From assembly GCF_002237755.1 (NCBI RefSeq), contig NZ_MWSJ01000016.1:1-64000 (forward strand): DNA of 64,000 bases, read 5' to 3'. Below the pieces are notes generated by a model. The model was not told the DNA's origin, made no database searches, and worked only from the letters and a program-made list of their open reading frames with translations. How positions within the stretch are numbered: the stretch's first letter is position 1; every line of letters starts with the position of its first letter. Shown in pieces: positions 31,987-41,743 of the stretch. The translations under genes were made by a program, and so were the position numbers. The DNA is from Lysinibacillus sp. KCTC 33748 (GTDB taxonomy: Bacteria; Bacillota; Bacilli; Bacillales_A; Planococcaceae).

Positions 31987-33333
31987 ATGGTGAATGAATC
32001 AGCAGTCTTTTGGAGTAGAGCATTAACGGAGCTAACTTTATCGTTCCATATTATTTATGCAACGATTGGGGTTGGTGTCCCATTAATGATTATGATCGCA
32101 CAATGGACTGGGTATAAAAAGAATGATGAGCACTATATTTTAATGGCAAGACGTTGGGCGCGCGGCTTTGTTATAACAGTTGCCGTCGGAGTTGTAACAG
32201 GGACAGCAATTGGCTTACAGTTGTCTTTACTATGGCCGAATTTTATGCAGCTTGCTGGCCAAACGATTGCATTACCACTTTTCTTGGAAACGTTTGCCTT
32301 TTTCTTTGAAGCCATCTTCCTAGGCATCTACTTATATACTTGGGATCGCTTCGATAGTCAGAAAAAGCATATGCTACTATTAATTCCGGTTGCTGTAGGT
32401 GCATCAATGTCAGCTGTGTTTATTACAATTGTCAATGCGTTTATGAATGCACCACAAGGATTTGACATTGTGGACGGACAGCTTGTAAATATTCAACCTT
32501 TTTTAGCGATGTTTAATCCAGCGATGCCGACAAAGGTAGCACATGTACTCGTTACAGCCTACATGACGGCCGCATTTGTGTTAGCATCCATTGCAGGATA
32601 CCGTCTACTTAGAGGTTCTAAGCATGTATACCATAAAAAATCTTTATACCTACTTATGAAGATTGGTCTGATTTTCTCTATTGCAGCAGCGATTATTGGA
32701 GACTTTTCAGGAAAATATTTAGCTGAATATCAACCAGAAAAATTAGCTGCAGCTGAGTGGCACTTTGAAACGGGAGATAAAGCTTCTCTTATACTATTGG
32801 GTGTATTAGATGGTGAAGAAGTAAAATATGCTATTAAAGTACCTTATGCTTTAAGTGTTTTAGCACATAATAATCCAAATGCAGAGGTAATTGGTTTAGA
32901 TCAATTTGCTAAAGAAGATCGACCACCGCTGTATATTCATTATCTGTTTGACCTCATGGTGTTTATTGGCATGTTCATGGCACTCGTTTCATTGCTTTAT
33001 GTAACCGGGAAAGCACGTGATTGGCAGTTTATTCATAGACGTTGGTTTAGATGGATTGTTGTTGCAGGTGGACCACTTTCCATTATTGCAATTGAAGCAG
33101 GATGGTGGCTTGCCGAAGTGGGACGACAGCCTTGGATCTTATATGGATTAATGCGAACACCAGAAGGGGCCACAACGAGTGATCATGTAGACTTAATGAT
33201 GCTATTGTTTACTGGTGTATATGCGGTATTAGCAGTAGGAAGTATCGTAGTGTTGGTTCGCATGTTCAAAAAGAATCCAATTGAGCGTGAAATAGAAGAT
33301 CGCCATGATGAAAAAGGCGGTGACATCTTATGA
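31987..33333 (+). CDS. cydA: Cytochrome bd quinol oxidase subunit I
   Basis: Membrane oxidase subunit carrying haems b558, b595 and d; oxidises menaquinol and reduces oxygen to water. 448 residues, about nine membrane spans, with haem-ligand region SFHIIYATIGVGVPL (His21) and the quinol-site GRQPW motif in WWLAEVGRQPWILYG. The short chain indicates the short Q-loop form typical of Bacillales. ATG 31987 chosen; ATG 31982 is out of frame. The stop overlaps cydB (ATGA). It could be the YthA-type paralog instead of the CydA type; the gene name is by family. Confidence 0.93.
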   Translation: MVNESAVFWSRALTELTLSFHIIYATIGVGVPLMIMIAQWTGYKKNDEHYILMARRWARGFVITVAVGVVTGTAIGLQLSLLWPNFMQLAGQTIALPLFLETFAFFFEAIFLGIYLYTWDRFDSQKKHMLLLIPVAVGASMSAVFITIVNAFMNAPQGFDIVDGQLVNIQPFLAMFNPAMPTKVAHVLVTAYMTAAFVLASIAGYRLLRGSKHVYHKKSLYLLMKIGLIFSIAAAIIGDFSGKYLAEYQPEKLAAAEWHFETGDKASLILLGVLDGEEVKYAIKVPYALSVLAHNNPNAEVIGLDQFAKEDRPPLYIHYLFDLMVFIGMFMALVSLLYVTGKARDWQFIHRRWFRWIVVAGGPLSIIAIEAGWWLAEVGRQPWILYGLMRTPEGATTSDHVDLMMLLFTGVYAVLAVGSIVVLVRMFKKNPIEREIEDRHDEKGGDIL

Positions 33334-34355
33334 CATTAGAGATTTTAGGTATTTCAGTTTTATGGATTTTCCTATTTGGTTATGTCATTGTAGCTTCAAT
33401 CGATTTTGGTGCAGGCTTTTTTAATGCCTACAGCCTACTCATCGGAAAAAATCACATTTTAACGAATATTATTAAACGTTATTTATCACCAGTTTGGGAA
33501 GTAACGAATGTCTTTTTAGTATTCTTTTTTGTTGGGATTGTTGGATTTTTCCCACAAACAGCTTTCTATTATGGAACGATTTTACTTGTTCCAGTTAGTA
33601 TTTCGCTAGTGCTTCTTGCAATACGAGGCTCCTACTATGCATTTGAATCATATGGCGCACGTGGGCATATTGGTTACACGTTGACATATGGTATAGCAGG
33701 ATTACTCATTCCTGCCTCACTCTCTGTTGTATTCGCGATTGCTGCGGGCGGCTATGTTGATCTTATTGATGGGCAACCGGTCTTGAATTATTGGAAGTTG
33801 TATACGAGTCCGTTTGCTTGGAGTATTGTCGTGCTGAGCATTGCAGCGGTACTTTATATTTCAGCCGTGTTTTTAACTTGGTATGCACATAAAGCAAAGG
33901 ATCGAGAAGCTACAAATTTAATGCGAAAATACGCGCTTGCTTGGGCGATACCATTAATGGTGAGTGCGCTCGGCATTATGTACGAAATGAAATTCATTAA
34001 CCCTGAAAGTTACAATAACATGGTTAATTTATGGTGGATGTTTGCCATTTCTGCGGTGCTGTTTATTATTACTGTAGTGTTAATATGGATGCGAAAAAAT
34101 TATGGTCTAGCGGTTAGTTTATTGATTGCCCAATTTACAGTGGCATTCTTTGCATATGGAATTGCCCAATACCCATATTTACTGTATCCATATTTAACAA
34201 TTTACGATAGCTTTACAAGTACACAAATGGCAATTGCGCTCGTCATTGCGTTTGTTTTGGGACTATGTCTGCTTATTCCATCACTGTTCTTGTTGTTGAA
34301 GCTATTCCTTTTCAACAAAAATTATGTGACAGGAAAAGAAGACAATCACGCATAG
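33330..34355 (+). CDS. cydB: Cytochrome bd quinol oxidase subunit II
   Basis: Second integral subunit of the bd oxidase, pseudo-symmetric to CydA, without haem ligands of its own. 341 residues with about nine hydrophobic spans; FGYVIVASIDFGAGFFNAYS near the N-terminus and YEMKFINPESYNNMVNLWW near residue 220 fit the family. Overlaps cydA by four bases; cydS follows 13 bases after the stop, so the three subunits form one translational unit. Confidence 0.92.
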   Translation: MTLEILGISVLWIFLFGYVIVASIDFGAGFFNAYSLLIGKNHILTNIIKRYLSPVWEVTNVFLVFFFVGIVGFFPQTAFYYGTILLVPVSISLVLLAIRGSYYAFESYGARGHIGYTLTYGIAGLLIPASLSVVFAIAAGGYVDLIDGQPVLNYWKLYTSPFAWSIVVLSIAAVLYISAVFLTWYAHKAKDREATNLMRKYALAWAIPLMVSALGIMYEMKFINPESYNNMVNLWWMFAISAVLFIITVVLIWMRKNYGLAVSLLIAQFTVAFFAYGIAQYPYLLYPYLTIYDSFTSTQMAIALVIAFVLGLCLLIPSLFLLLKLFLFNKNYVTGKEDNHA

Positions 34356-34368
34356 GAGGGATACAACT

Positions 34369-34491
34369 ATGACAAGTTTTTTGATTTTTTATGCACCATT
34401 TATAGTCGTCATCCTAGGTGTAGTCGCTGCTTTCTGGTGGGCACCTAGAGATTACCATACAGTAAGGAAAGAGGGGAAGAGTCGCGAATAG
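34369..34491 (+). CDS. cydS: Cytochrome bd small subunit CydS
   Basis: A 40-residue single-span protein: MTSFLIFYAPFIVVILGVVA then AFWWAPRDYHTV and a charged tail. It follows cydB after 13 bases, with AGGAGGG before ATG 34369. The pattern FLI-YAP-VVV-VVAAFW-D-H is the one I recall for the third subunit of the Geobacillus bd oxidase, which packs against CydA and occupies a groove near haem. Easily missed because of size. The operon terminator overlaps its last codons. Confidence 0.88.
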   Translation: MTSFLIFYAPFIVVILGVVAAFWWAPRDYHTVRKEGKSRE

Positions 34492-34504
34492 CGGCTCTTT
34501 TTTC
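34477..34504 (+). terminator. Terminator of the cyd operon
   Basis: AAGAGTCGC / GCGGCTCTT stem with loop GAATA, followed by TTTTTTC; it overlaps the end of cydS. Confidence 0.85.
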
Positions 34505-34663
34505 TACTCGTGGAAAGGTGATCAGTTTGAAGAGAGAGCGGTTCCCAATCTTGTCTAACCTGATCAGTCGCTGAAAACATTTGAGCCGTCAATATGAAGC
34601 CAAGTTCTTTTTTCATCCGCCTCAACATGCTACAATATAGAGATTGAAATGGAGGATGTACGA

Positions 34664-36028
34664 ATGTCAGCACCCGTGAAAAAGAATGACCGACTAACAG
34701 TTTATATAGAAGATTTAACACATGATGGAAATGGCGTCGCAAAGGTTGATGGCTATCCGTTATTTATCCAAGGTGCACTTCCTAGTGAAACGGCGGAAGT
34801 ACATGTTGTAAAAACGTTAAAAAACTACGGCTTCGCAAAGGTCGTAGAAATACTCGAACCATCATCAGATCGTGTTGATGCGCCTTGTGAATATTTTAAA
34901 CAATGTGGCGGCTGCCAATTACAGCACCTGTCTTATGAAGGACAGTTAAAATGGAAAGAAAACATGGTGCGTAATGTCATGCAGCGCATTGGTAAAATTG
35001 ATGCGCCTGTTCTACCAGTGAAGGGCATGGAAGAACCTTGGCATTATCGTAATAAAGCGCAAATACCTTTCTCCTCAAATGAAGCAGGACAAGCAATTGC
35101 TGGTTTCTACAAAACGAAGTCTCATAGCATTGTGGATATGGAGCGATGCTTAATTCAGACAGGAGAAGCGGACGCTATTCTTGCAGGTTTGAAAAAGGAA
35201 CTAGCGGCAATCGGTGTTCGACCATACAACGAATTATCGCATGAGGGAATGCTGCGCCACGTAGTTGTTCGTAAGGCACGAGCAACTGGTGAAGTGATGG
35301 TTGTTCTCGTAACTAAAAAGAAAAAATTCCCGCAAAAAGATGCTGCTGTTGCGACAATCCAGAAGCTTGTCCCGAATGTCACATCTATTATGCAAAACGT
35401 TAATAGCGACAAAACGAACGTTATTTTCGGTGATGAAACCGTAAACCTGTGGGGCAAGGACGTTATTATTGATACAATTGGCGATGTTCGCTTTGAAATA
35501 TCAGCCCGTTCATTTTATCAAGTAAACCCTGAGCAAACGGAAGTTCTATACAAACAAGCATTAGACTACGCTAACTTACAAGGTGATGAACGAGTAATCG
35601 ATGCTTACTGTGGTATCGGCACAATTTCACTATTCCTTGCACAACAAGCAAAGGCTGTTATGGGTGTTGAAATTGTCCCGCAAGCGATTGAAGATGCAAA
35701 ACGCAATGCAGCACTAAATGGGTTTACAAATACGTATTTCGAGGCCGGGCCAGCAGAAGAAGTCATTCCACGTTGGTATAAGGAAGGCAAAGAAGCGGAT
35801 GTTTTAGTAGTTGACCCACCACGCAAAGGCTGTGATGAGGCGCTTCTTCAGACGATTTTAGTGCAACGTCCTAAGCGTGTTGTTTATGTGTCCTGTAATC
35901 CAGCTACACTAGCACGTGACCTTCGAATTTTGGAGGATGGGGGTTATCAAACACAGGAGATTCAACCTGTGGATATGTTCCCGCATTCGACGCATTGTGA
36001 AGCGGTCGCTTGGTTGGAGTTAGTATAA
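34664..36028 (+). CDS. rlmCD: 23S rRNA (uracil-5-)-methyltransferase
   Basis: SAM-dependent methylation of U747 and U1939 of 23S rRNA in the Bacillus homolog YefA. 454 residues: N-terminal TRAM domain, Fe-S cysteines in CEYFKQCGGCQLQHL, the SAM site DAYCGIGTISLFLA, DPPRKGC, and nucleophile Cys in YVSCNPATLARDL. Start ATG 34664, eight bases after GGAGG; the ATG at 34649 overlaps that site. A TACAATAT -10 precedes it. Ends in a terminator. Confidence 0.93.
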   Translation: MSAPVKKNDRLTVYIEDLTHDGNGVAKVDGYPLFIQGALPSETAEVHVVKTLKNYGFAKVVEILEPSSDRVDAPCEYFKQCGGCQLQHLSYEGQLKWKENMVRNVMQRIGKIDAPVLPVKGMEEPWHYRNKAQIPFSSNEAGQAIAGFYKTKSHSIVDMERCLIQTGEADAILAGLKKELAAIGVRPYNELSHEGMLRHVVVRKARATGEVMVVLVTKKKKFPQKDAAVATIQKLVPNVTSIMQNVNSDKTNVIFGDETVNLWGKDVIIDTIGDVRFEISARSFYQVNPEQTEVLYKQALDYANLQGDERVIDAYCGIGTISLFLAQQAKAVMGVEIVPQAIEDAKRNAALNGFTNTYFEAGPAEEVIPRWYKEGKEADVLVVDPPRKGCDEALLQTILVQRPKRVVYVSCNPATLARDLRILEDGGYQTQEIQPVDMFPHSTHCEAVAWLELV

Positions 36029-36030
36029 TA

Positions 36031-36077
36031 GAAAAGCAGTTGATATAGAAAAAATCTATACCATCTGCTTTTTTCGT
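36031..36077 (+). terminator. Terminator after rlmCD
   Basis: Stem AAAAGCAG...TATAGA / TCTATA...CTGCTTTT with a small internal bulge, followed by TTTTTTCG. Confidence 0.8.
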
Positions 36078-36219
36078 TAAAATAAACATTGCCGATTTTT
36101 GTGTTTGATAATCAGTTATTGAGCATGATATAAGTGTAAAAAGAAGTGGAACATTTGCTTCATATTTTTTTGATCGAGAGCTTAAAGTTGTATCCATATT
36201 GAGAGGAATTGAGTTTGAA

Positions 36220-37188
36220 ATGATAGATAATTTTTGGCGTGATTTACCACGACCATTTTTTGTACTTGCACCAATGGAAGATGTGACGGATGTTGTTTTT
36301 CGTCATGTAGTAAGTGAAGCCGGTAAACCGGACGTATTTTTCACAGAGTTTACAAACTCAGATAGCTATTGTCATCCAGAGGGCATGAAAAGTGTGCGTG
36401 GCCGTTTGATTTTTACAGAAGATGAACAGCCAATGGTGGCGCATATTTGGGGGGATAATCCCGAATATTTCCGTCAAATGAGTATTGGCGTGGCGGAGCT
36501 AGGTTTTAAAGGCATCGATATTAATATGGGCTGTCCTGTCCCGAATGTGGCATCGAGAGGGAAAGGCAGTGGCCTTATTCTGCGTCCAGACGTTGCGGCC
36601 GAGCTTATTCAAGCAGCAAAAGCAGGAGGGCTACCTGTCAGCGTGAAGACACGACTTGGCTTTAAAGAGGTAAATGAGTGGGAGGAGTGGCTGACGCATA
36701 TTTTACAACAGGATATTGCGAACCTTTCTATTCATTTACGTACAAGAAAGGAAATGAGCCAAGTAGATGCACATTGGGAGCTAATTCCGGAAATCAAAAA
36801 ATTACGTGACCGTATCGCACCAAATACACTACTAACAATCAATGGAGACATTCCTGACCGTCAAACTGGGCTGAAGCTTGCTGAACAATATGGTATTGAT
36901 GGTGTTATGATCGGGCGAGGTATTTTTAAAAATCCTTTTGCTTTTGAAAAAGAGCCAAAAGAGCATAGCAGTAAAGAGTACCTTGATCTTTTAAGACTGC
37001 AGCTGGATCTTCAAGATCAATATGCGGAAGTACTACCACGTTCAATCTCTGGGCTTCATCGCTTTTTCAAAATTTATGTCAAAGGATTCCGTGGAGCTGG
37101 TGAATTAAGAAATCAATTGATGAACACGAAATCAACAGATGAAGTGCGTACATTGCTTGATAACTTCGAATCAAACAATGTTGATTGA
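36220..37188 (+). CDS. tRNA-dihydrouridine synthase family protein
   Basis: FMN-dependent reduction of uridine in tRNA. 322 residues from ATG 36220 (GAGAGGA site 12 bases before; TTG 36199 is the less likely alternative). TIM-barrel features: [13 protein letters not shown] (FMN phosphate side), [11 protein letters not shown] with the catalytic Cys, SVKTRLGF, and [12 protein letters not shown]. The loop after the Cys reads RGKGSGLI where canonical Dus has a GA pair, so it is a diverged branch. Stands alone, downstream of rlmCD: two RNA-modifying enzymes side by side. Confidence 0.88.
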   Translation: MIDNFWRDLPRPFFVLAPMEDVTDVVFRHVVSEAGKPDVFFTEFTNSDSYCHPEGMKSVRGRLIFTEDEQPMVAHIWGDNPEYFRQMSIGVAELGFKGIDINMGCPVPNVASRGKGSGLILRPDVAAELIQAAKAGGLPVSVKTRLGFKEVNEWEEWLTHILQQDIANLSIHLRTRKEMSQVDAHWELIPEIKKLRDRIAPNTLLTINGDIPDRQTGLKLAEQYGIDGVMIGRGIFKNPFAFEKEPKEHSSKEYLDLLRLQLDLQDQYAEVLPRSISGLHRFFKIYVKGFRGAGELRNQLMNTKSTDEVRTLLDNFESNNVD

Positions 37189-37222
37189 GATGGACGGGTA
37201 GAATGATGTAATAGCAAAAACA

Positions 37223-37266
37223 TGAAAGAACGAATTCCAATAAAATAAAAGGGATTCGTTCTTTTT
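37223..37266. terminator. Bidirectional terminator between dus and the SASP gene
   Basis: AAAGAACGAATTCC / GGGATTCGTTCTTT stem with an A-run on one side and a T-run on the other; it serves the plus-strand dus and the converging SASP gene. Confidence 0.85.
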
Positions 37267-37277
37267 GATATTTATTA

Positions 37278-37475
37278 TTATAATAAACCTTTTGAACGTT
37301 TTTCAGCCATTTCTACGAGGCGTTTTGTAATTTCTCCTCCGACTGAACCGTTTGCACGAGAAGAGGCTTCTGGCCCTAATTGTACATTAAATTCTTGTGC
37401 GATTTCATACTTCAATTGAGTAACAGCTTCATGTACACCAGGAACTAGAAGTTTATTTGAACTACGATTAGCCAT
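37278..37475 (-). CDS. Alpha/beta-type small acid-soluble spore protein
   Basis: DNA-coating protein made in the forespore that protects spore DNA and is degraded at germination. 65 residues: [14 protein letters not shown], the protease cleavage region [14 protein letters not shown], and the second DNA-binding helix [19 protein letters not shown] 37475 follows GGAGGTG; a GTG nine bases upstream overlaps that site. A sigma-G-like promoter precedes it. Number of paralogs elsewhere unknown, so no symbol is given. Confidence 0.95.
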   Translation of the reverse strand: MANRSSNKLLVPGVHEAVTQLKYEIAQEFNVQLGPEASSRANGSVGGEITKRLVEMAEKRSKGLL

Positions 37476-37495
37476 TTTTCTCACCTCCTTGTGAT

Positions 37496-37524
37496 TAGAA
37501 TGGTCGAGAGTTGGCTAATCATAC
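37496..37524 (-). promoter_or_regulatory. Sigma-G-like promoter of the SASP gene
   Basis: On the minus strand GTATG (37524-37520), 17-base spacer, CATTCTA (37502-37496), matching the forespore sigma-G pattern GHATR / CATNHTA. The implied start would lie near the ribosome site, which is unusually close and lowers confidence. Confidence 0.45.
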
Positions 37525-37681
37525 ATTTAAAAAAGTAAAATGCGCATTCTAAATACTATAGTAAAGTAACTTTTGGAAAGCTAGCTAAAATTGTGAATGT
37601 CTCTGCTATAATAAAGTAATGCTACAATCTTGAAGATACGATTGTTAGAAGCGCTTTACAGTTAAAATGGAGGTTTTTTAA

Positions 37682-38176
37682 ATGACGAACAATGATATTT
37701 TAATTCGTTTAAGATATGCATTAGATATCAAAAATAAAGATATGGTTGAAATTTTTAAGCTAGGCGGTATGGACTTTACGAAGGAAGAAGTATTGAACAT
37801 GCTTATTAAAGTAAATGATGAGGAAGAAGCACCAGAAGAATACATCAAATGTAATAATAAAATGGTAGAGGCTTTTTTAAATGGATTTATTACATTTAAA
37901 CGAGGTCCGCAAAAGCCTAAATCTGGTCAGCCAGAAGGACCACCCCCTGTTTCAGGAAAAGAAAGTCCTAATAATATGCTATTAAAGAAAGTGAAGATAG
38001 CGTTAGCCTTAACGAGTGAGGAGATGCTCGATATTTTATATGATGGTGGCGTTAACGTCTCGAAAGGCGAATTAGGTGCCATTTTAAGAAATCCAAGCCA
38101 TCGTAACTATAAAGAATGTGGCGATCGCTTTGTAAGGAATTTTTTAAGAGGGTTAACATATAAATATAGAGACTAA
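37682..38176 (+). CDS. DUF1456 protein (YehS-like)
   Basis: Unknown function. 164 residues made of two copies of the DUF1456 unit: NNDILIRLRYALDIKNKDMV (3-22) with ...FLNGFITFKRG, and NNMLLKKVKIALALTSEEML (about 99-118) with ...FVRNFLRGLTYKYR, joined by a Pro/Gly-rich linker. The repeats align residue for residue in hydrophobic positions. ATG 37682 after TGGAGGTTTTTT. Similar to E. coli YehS. Confidence 0.9.
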   Translation: MTNNDILIRLRYALDIKNKDMVEIFKLGGMDFTKEEVLNMLIKVNDEEEAPEEYIKCNNKMVEAFLNGFITFKRGPQKPKSGQPEGPPPVSGKESPNNMLLKKVKIALALTSEEMLDILYDGGVNVSKGELGAILRNPSHRNYKECGDRFVRNFLRGLTYKYRD

Positions 38177-38286
38177 AATGGCTCGAACTAAAATATATTA
38201 TTGATTAAAAAGAAGCGTGAAGTCTGGAACGTTCTATTGATTTTAGTCAAGTGGAAATTCAAGTGAATAGCCAATGAATTACTCAT

Positions 38287-38324
38287 AAATAAAGCAGCTG
38301 CAATTTTGCAGCTGCTTTATTTAT
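38287..38324. terminator. Bidirectional terminator
   Basis: Near-perfect stem AATAAAGCAGCTGCAA / TTGCAGCTGCTTTATT with little loop; ends the DUF1456 gene about 110 bases after its stop. Confidence 0.8.
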
Positions 38325-38492
38325 GAAGGTTTTTACGTAAATATCTATGATAAGTCGAAAATTTTCTGCAAAAAGCACATTTTTCTTAGTCGAATGTAGT
38401 TGACATTTTGTGACGGAATTGTGTACACTGAAATTGACATAAAGTTGTCACAAAGATGGAAAATAAATGTTCACGAACAGAGGGGTGCTTTT

Positions 38493-38690
38493 ATGTTCAG
38501 TTTAAAAATTTTATTAGTTGCTATCGCATGTGTTACTATCCCACTTGTTGTTGCTGCAATTATGATAGACATTTTTTATGCAGAAAAGAAACAAGTTCGT
38601 TTTTCATTACGCCGTACATCGATGTGGTATGCGAGTATGTTTGCTGTGTCATTTATACCGGCAGTTTTAGTTATGACACTAAACGGATAA
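38493..38690 (+). CDS. Small two-span membrane protein
   Basis: Unknown function. 65 residues from ATG 38493 (GAGGGGTG site): hydrophobic segment FSLKILLVAIACVTIPLVVA (2-21 and on to about 27), a basic loop YAEKKQVRFSLRRTS, and a second span ASMFAVSFIPAVLVMTL. Upstream in-frame starts lack a ribosome site. A TTGACA-like -35 and TACACT -10 precede it at about 38399-38428. Followed by its own terminator. Confidence 0.75.
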   Translation: MFSLKILLVAIACVTIPLVVAAIMIDIFYAEKKQVRFSLRRTSMWYASMFAVSFIPAVLVMTLNG

Positions 38691-38744
38691 GTATTTTTAA
38701 TATGAATAATCATTTAGGGGTAATTGATTATTTTAATTTATAGT

Positions 38745-38775
38745 AACAGCTACAATATTTTGTTGTAGCTGTTTT
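38745..38775 (+). terminator. Terminator after the small membrane protein gene
   Basis: AACAGCTACAA / TTGTAGCTGTT stem followed by TTAACTTTTTT. Confidence 0.75.
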
Positions 38776-39139
38776 AACTTTTTTAAGGAAATGTCTTTTG
38801 TAGCGAAAGCAATGCGTAGACTTCTGCAGGATTATCTTGCGTGGAAAGCGTTAACTCGGAGTAGAAATCAATCTTTGCTTATTGATTTACATTATTTTAT
38901 AGTTATTTTTATGTCGACAAGCTGACACGAAAGTATGGAAATTTCATGCTCTTGTGTTTTTTTTATGCAGAAAATAATACTCAAAAATGACCAATTCTAG
39001 CTAGTTTTAGCAAGTAAATTCGAATGTTTCGAAAATACCAACATTGGAGTAGGGGAAATATTGTAAAATTTATTGCTACTAAAATTTAAAATTTTACAGT
39101 AAGCATTCACATAGAAAAAAAGTTTAAAGGAGTTCAACG
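38776..39139. other. Intergenic stretch with a faint element A remnant
   Basis: At 38800-38885 the pieces TAGCGAAAGCAATGCG, GCGTGGAAAGCG and AGTAGAAATCAATC recall the core and exit of element A in eroded form. The rest to the chemoreceptor gene is AT-rich, without an ORF or RNA gene that I recognise. Confidence 0.4.
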
Positions 39140-40885
39140 ATGAGAAGTAGCTTAAAAATTAAAATGTTAATGGTATTTTCTATTTTACTTGTTGTTTCGT
39201 GTTTACTGATTAGCTTTTTTATTTATCGTTCGTCATTGGAGCTGGTGAAAGAGACAGTTGGTGAGCAAAATAAAAATATGATGGATCAAGCAATCTCAAA
39301 GATAGATGTTAAAGGCTATCAAAAATTAGAAATTGATGCAAAAAAAGATGACTTTTATTATGAATTACAAAAAGAATTAAGCTCTGTTAAAGAGCTTCAT
39401 AAAGTATCTAGTTTATATTCGATGACTCGGATAAAAAATGGTGAGGGATATGACTACTATTATATGGTAGATAGTGTACCGAGTGAGGATTCAACGATTG
39501 GGGTTGAGGAGGAATCACCAGAATCTTATCCTAAAATGAAGCAAGTATTTGAAACAGGGCAAATACAATTTCAGTTATCAAATGATTCACAATACGGCGC
39601 TGTACTTGCCATCTATGCACCGATAAAAAATGATGCTGGTGAAGTTATAGGCTTAGTAGGGGCAGATATAGATGCCACAGAAGTCTATGCGGCCATGAAT
39701 GCGAGTCAAATGAAAATTATATTGATTACGCTAATAGTATTAATAGTAGGAATCGGCATTGTTTATTTCTTTACAGATTATTTAACGAAGCCAATAAGAA
39801 AATTAACATCACAAGTAAAGCAAGTTGGTAATGGTGATTTAACGGTAAAAATAGAAACAGATCGAAAAGATGAAATTGGTGTTTTAACAAATGCATTCCA
39901 ACAAATGGTGTTGGACCTGCAAAATATTATAATTGGAATCAATTCTGGCTCTAAGCAGTTAATCGATACGACGAACGGAGTAGCAAAAAGTAGTGAAAAG
40001 GCACATGAAGCAATTAGTCATATTTCAGCCTCCATCCAGGAAGTATCGGCTGGCGCACATGCACAGTATAAAAACTCAGAGGAAAGCTCAGCTACATTAG
40101 AGCAAATGTCGCAGGGGATTCAACAAATTGCCGAGGCTTCTTCAAATGTATCTCAATTATCATCTATTAGCTTACAAAATGTAGAGCTTGGAAATGGAAA
40201 TATTGAAAAAGTAGTTCATCAAATGAATATTATTAATGAATCCGTTCAATTATCCGAAAATGCCATAAAAAAACTAGAGAGTCAATCAAATGAAGTATCA
40301 CTTATTATAAATATGATTCGTGATATTGCTTCACAAACGAATCTACTTGCATTAAATGCTGCGATCGAAGCAGCTAGAGCTGGTGAATCTGGAAAGGGCT
40401 TTGCCGTAGTAGCTGAAGAAGTAAGGAAGCTAGCGGAGCAATCAGAAAAATCGGCGAATAGCATATCAAACTTGATTTCTAAAATAAATACGGATACAAG
40501 CTTAACCGTGCAAACTATGAATGTTGTCACTGAAAATGTAGAAGACGGTTTACGTGCTGTAGAAGAAGCCGGAAAATCATTCGAAAGTATTCTCCAATCT
40601 ATTCAGGGCGTAGTATCTCATACAAAACAAGTTTCGGTAACCTCAGAAGAGATGTCTGCATTTTCTGAGGAGATTACAGCAGGAGTTGTGGAAACAACGA
40701 TGCTTGCGAATAAGGCTGCAAAGGCAACAGAAAGTGTTGTAGAGCTAACGATGGAACAAGAAAGCTACAATCAAGATATCCTCCATTCTGTTTTAAAACT
40801 GAACAAAATGGCCGAGGAACTTGAAAAATCCGTTTCAAAGTTTGATGTGGATGCTAGCAGCACAAATAATTCCTATAGAAATTAA
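39140..40885 (+). CDS. Methyl-accepting chemotaxis protein with Cache sensor
   Basis: Transmembrane chemoreceptor feeding the CheA-CheW pathway. 581 residues: TM1 (about 8-28), extracellular Cache-type domain ([36 protein letters not shown]), TM2 (about 192-212), HAMP ([16 protein letters not shown]), then the signalling domain with hairpin tip [20 protein letters not shown] and [18 protein letters not shown] 39140 after AAAGGAG. Ligand unknown. No chemotaxis partner genes lie nearby; another receptor is at 41744. Confidence 0.92.
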   Translation: MRSSLKIKMLMVFSILLVVSCLLISFFIYRSSLELVKETVGEQNKNMMDQAISKIDVKGYQKLEIDAKKDDFYYELQKELSSVKELHKVSSLYSMTRIKNGEGYDYYYMVDSVPSEDSTIGVEEESPESYPKMKQVFETGQIQFQLSNDSQYGAVLAIYAPIKNDAGEVIGLVGADIDATEVYAAMNASQMKIILITLIVLIVGIGIVYFFTDYLTKPIRKLTSQVKQVGNGDLTVKIETDRKDEIGVLTNAFQQMVLDLQNIIIGINSGSKQLIDTTNGVAKSSEKAHEAISHISASIQEVSAGAHAQYKNSEESSATLEQMSQGIQQIAEASSNVSQLSSISLQNVELGNGNIEKVVHQMNIINESVQLSENAIKKLESQSNEVSLIINMIRDIASQTNLLALNAAIEAARAGESGKGFAVVAEEVRKLAEQSEKSANSISNLISKINTDTSLTVQTMNVVTENVEDGLRAVEEAGKSFESILQSIQGVVSHTKQVSVTSEEMSAFSEEITAGVVETTMLANKAAKATESVVELTMEQESYNQDILHSVLKLNKMAEELEKSVSKFDVDASSTNNSYRN

Positions 40886-40971
40886 GAATGAAAAGATAAT
40901 CGTTAGAATAAAATTTCAATTAATATGGATGAAATAATCCTATCGATTATCTTTTTGAGGGTGGGAGATGG

Positions 40972-41652
40972 ATGAAAACCTTTTTTATTTTATTTCTTGG
41001 GATGATCTATATATTACTAGCAAACTCAGTCGAAACGGCTATATTTAGTAAGGTATATTTTGTAATTGGCTTAGGGCTAGTAATAGCAGGGATTTTTCGG
41101 TATGTGAAAGAACGATTTATCTATATTAATACATTAAATGAAATGAAAGAGGCGAGTGAGGAGGAGCTTATGGCTATCCCTCATACACAGTGCATCATCT
41201 CAAATGATTGTTTAAGTGCTTTATTATTAAATGAACCTACAAATACACTTATCCTAGCAAGTAGAGAAGATTTAGAAGAGGATTTGATAAAAAAAGAAAT
41301 TCCATTCGAAAAAATATATGAAGTAGCTATAGTAGAGGACGACATGTACATTGCTAGGACGAGCAATAACTTCATAAGTGGTTTATTACTTGGCGAAGAT
41401 ACGGATATAGAAGAAGAGGAATTAGATGACGAGGACTCTGAGTCTGACACTATGTCTTCGTTGACGTTGAAAATTGTAACTGATAATTTATCTTACCCCA
41501 TTTTAGAATATGTTTTTATGGATAACAGTGAGCCTCTATCAAGAGAAGAGGATGAGTATCAAGAAGTGCTGGAGCAATGTGAGGAATGGTTTCAGAAGAT
41601 CAGCGTGATAATCAATCGTTATGAGCTGGAAAGGGTACCAGTTAGGCATTAG
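40972..41652 (+). CDS. Two-span membrane protein with acidic cytoplasmic domain
   Basis: Not recognised. 226 residues: two N-terminal hydrophobic segments (FFILFLGMIYILLANSVE and VYFVIGLGLVIAGIFRYV), then a soluble part rich in Asp and Glu, including DTDIEEEELDDEDSESDT. The block HTQCIISNDCLSALLLNEPT suggests a folded beta domain. ATG 40972 after GAGGGTGGGAG. Located between two chemoreceptors on the same strand as the first; co-transcription is possible (86-base gap). Confidence 0.7.
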   Translation: MKTFFILFLGMIYILLANSVETAIFSKVYFVIGLGLVIAGIFRYVKERFIYINTLNEMKEASEEELMAIPHTQCIISNDCLSALLLNEPTNTLILASREDLEEDLIKKEIPFEKIYEVAIVEDDMYIARTSNNFISGLLLGEDTDIEEEELDDEDSESDTMSSLTLKIVTDNLSYPILEYVFMDNSEPLSREEDEYQEVLEQCEEWFQKISVIINRYELERVPVRH

Positions 41653-41662
41653 TATTAAGGTG

Positions 41663-41702
41663 AAAACAGCTATCTCGACCGTAATGTCGAGATAGCTGTT
41701 TT
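41663..41702. terminator. Bidirectional terminator
   Basis: Perfect 17-bp stem AAAACAGCTATCTCGAC / GTCGAGATAGCTGTTTT with loop CGTAAT. It serves the plus-strand gene before it and the converging receptor gene after it. Confidence 0.9.
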
Positions 41703-41743
41703 AAGTAGAATCGCCCCGAAGTGATCAGGTACCACCTTGAACC

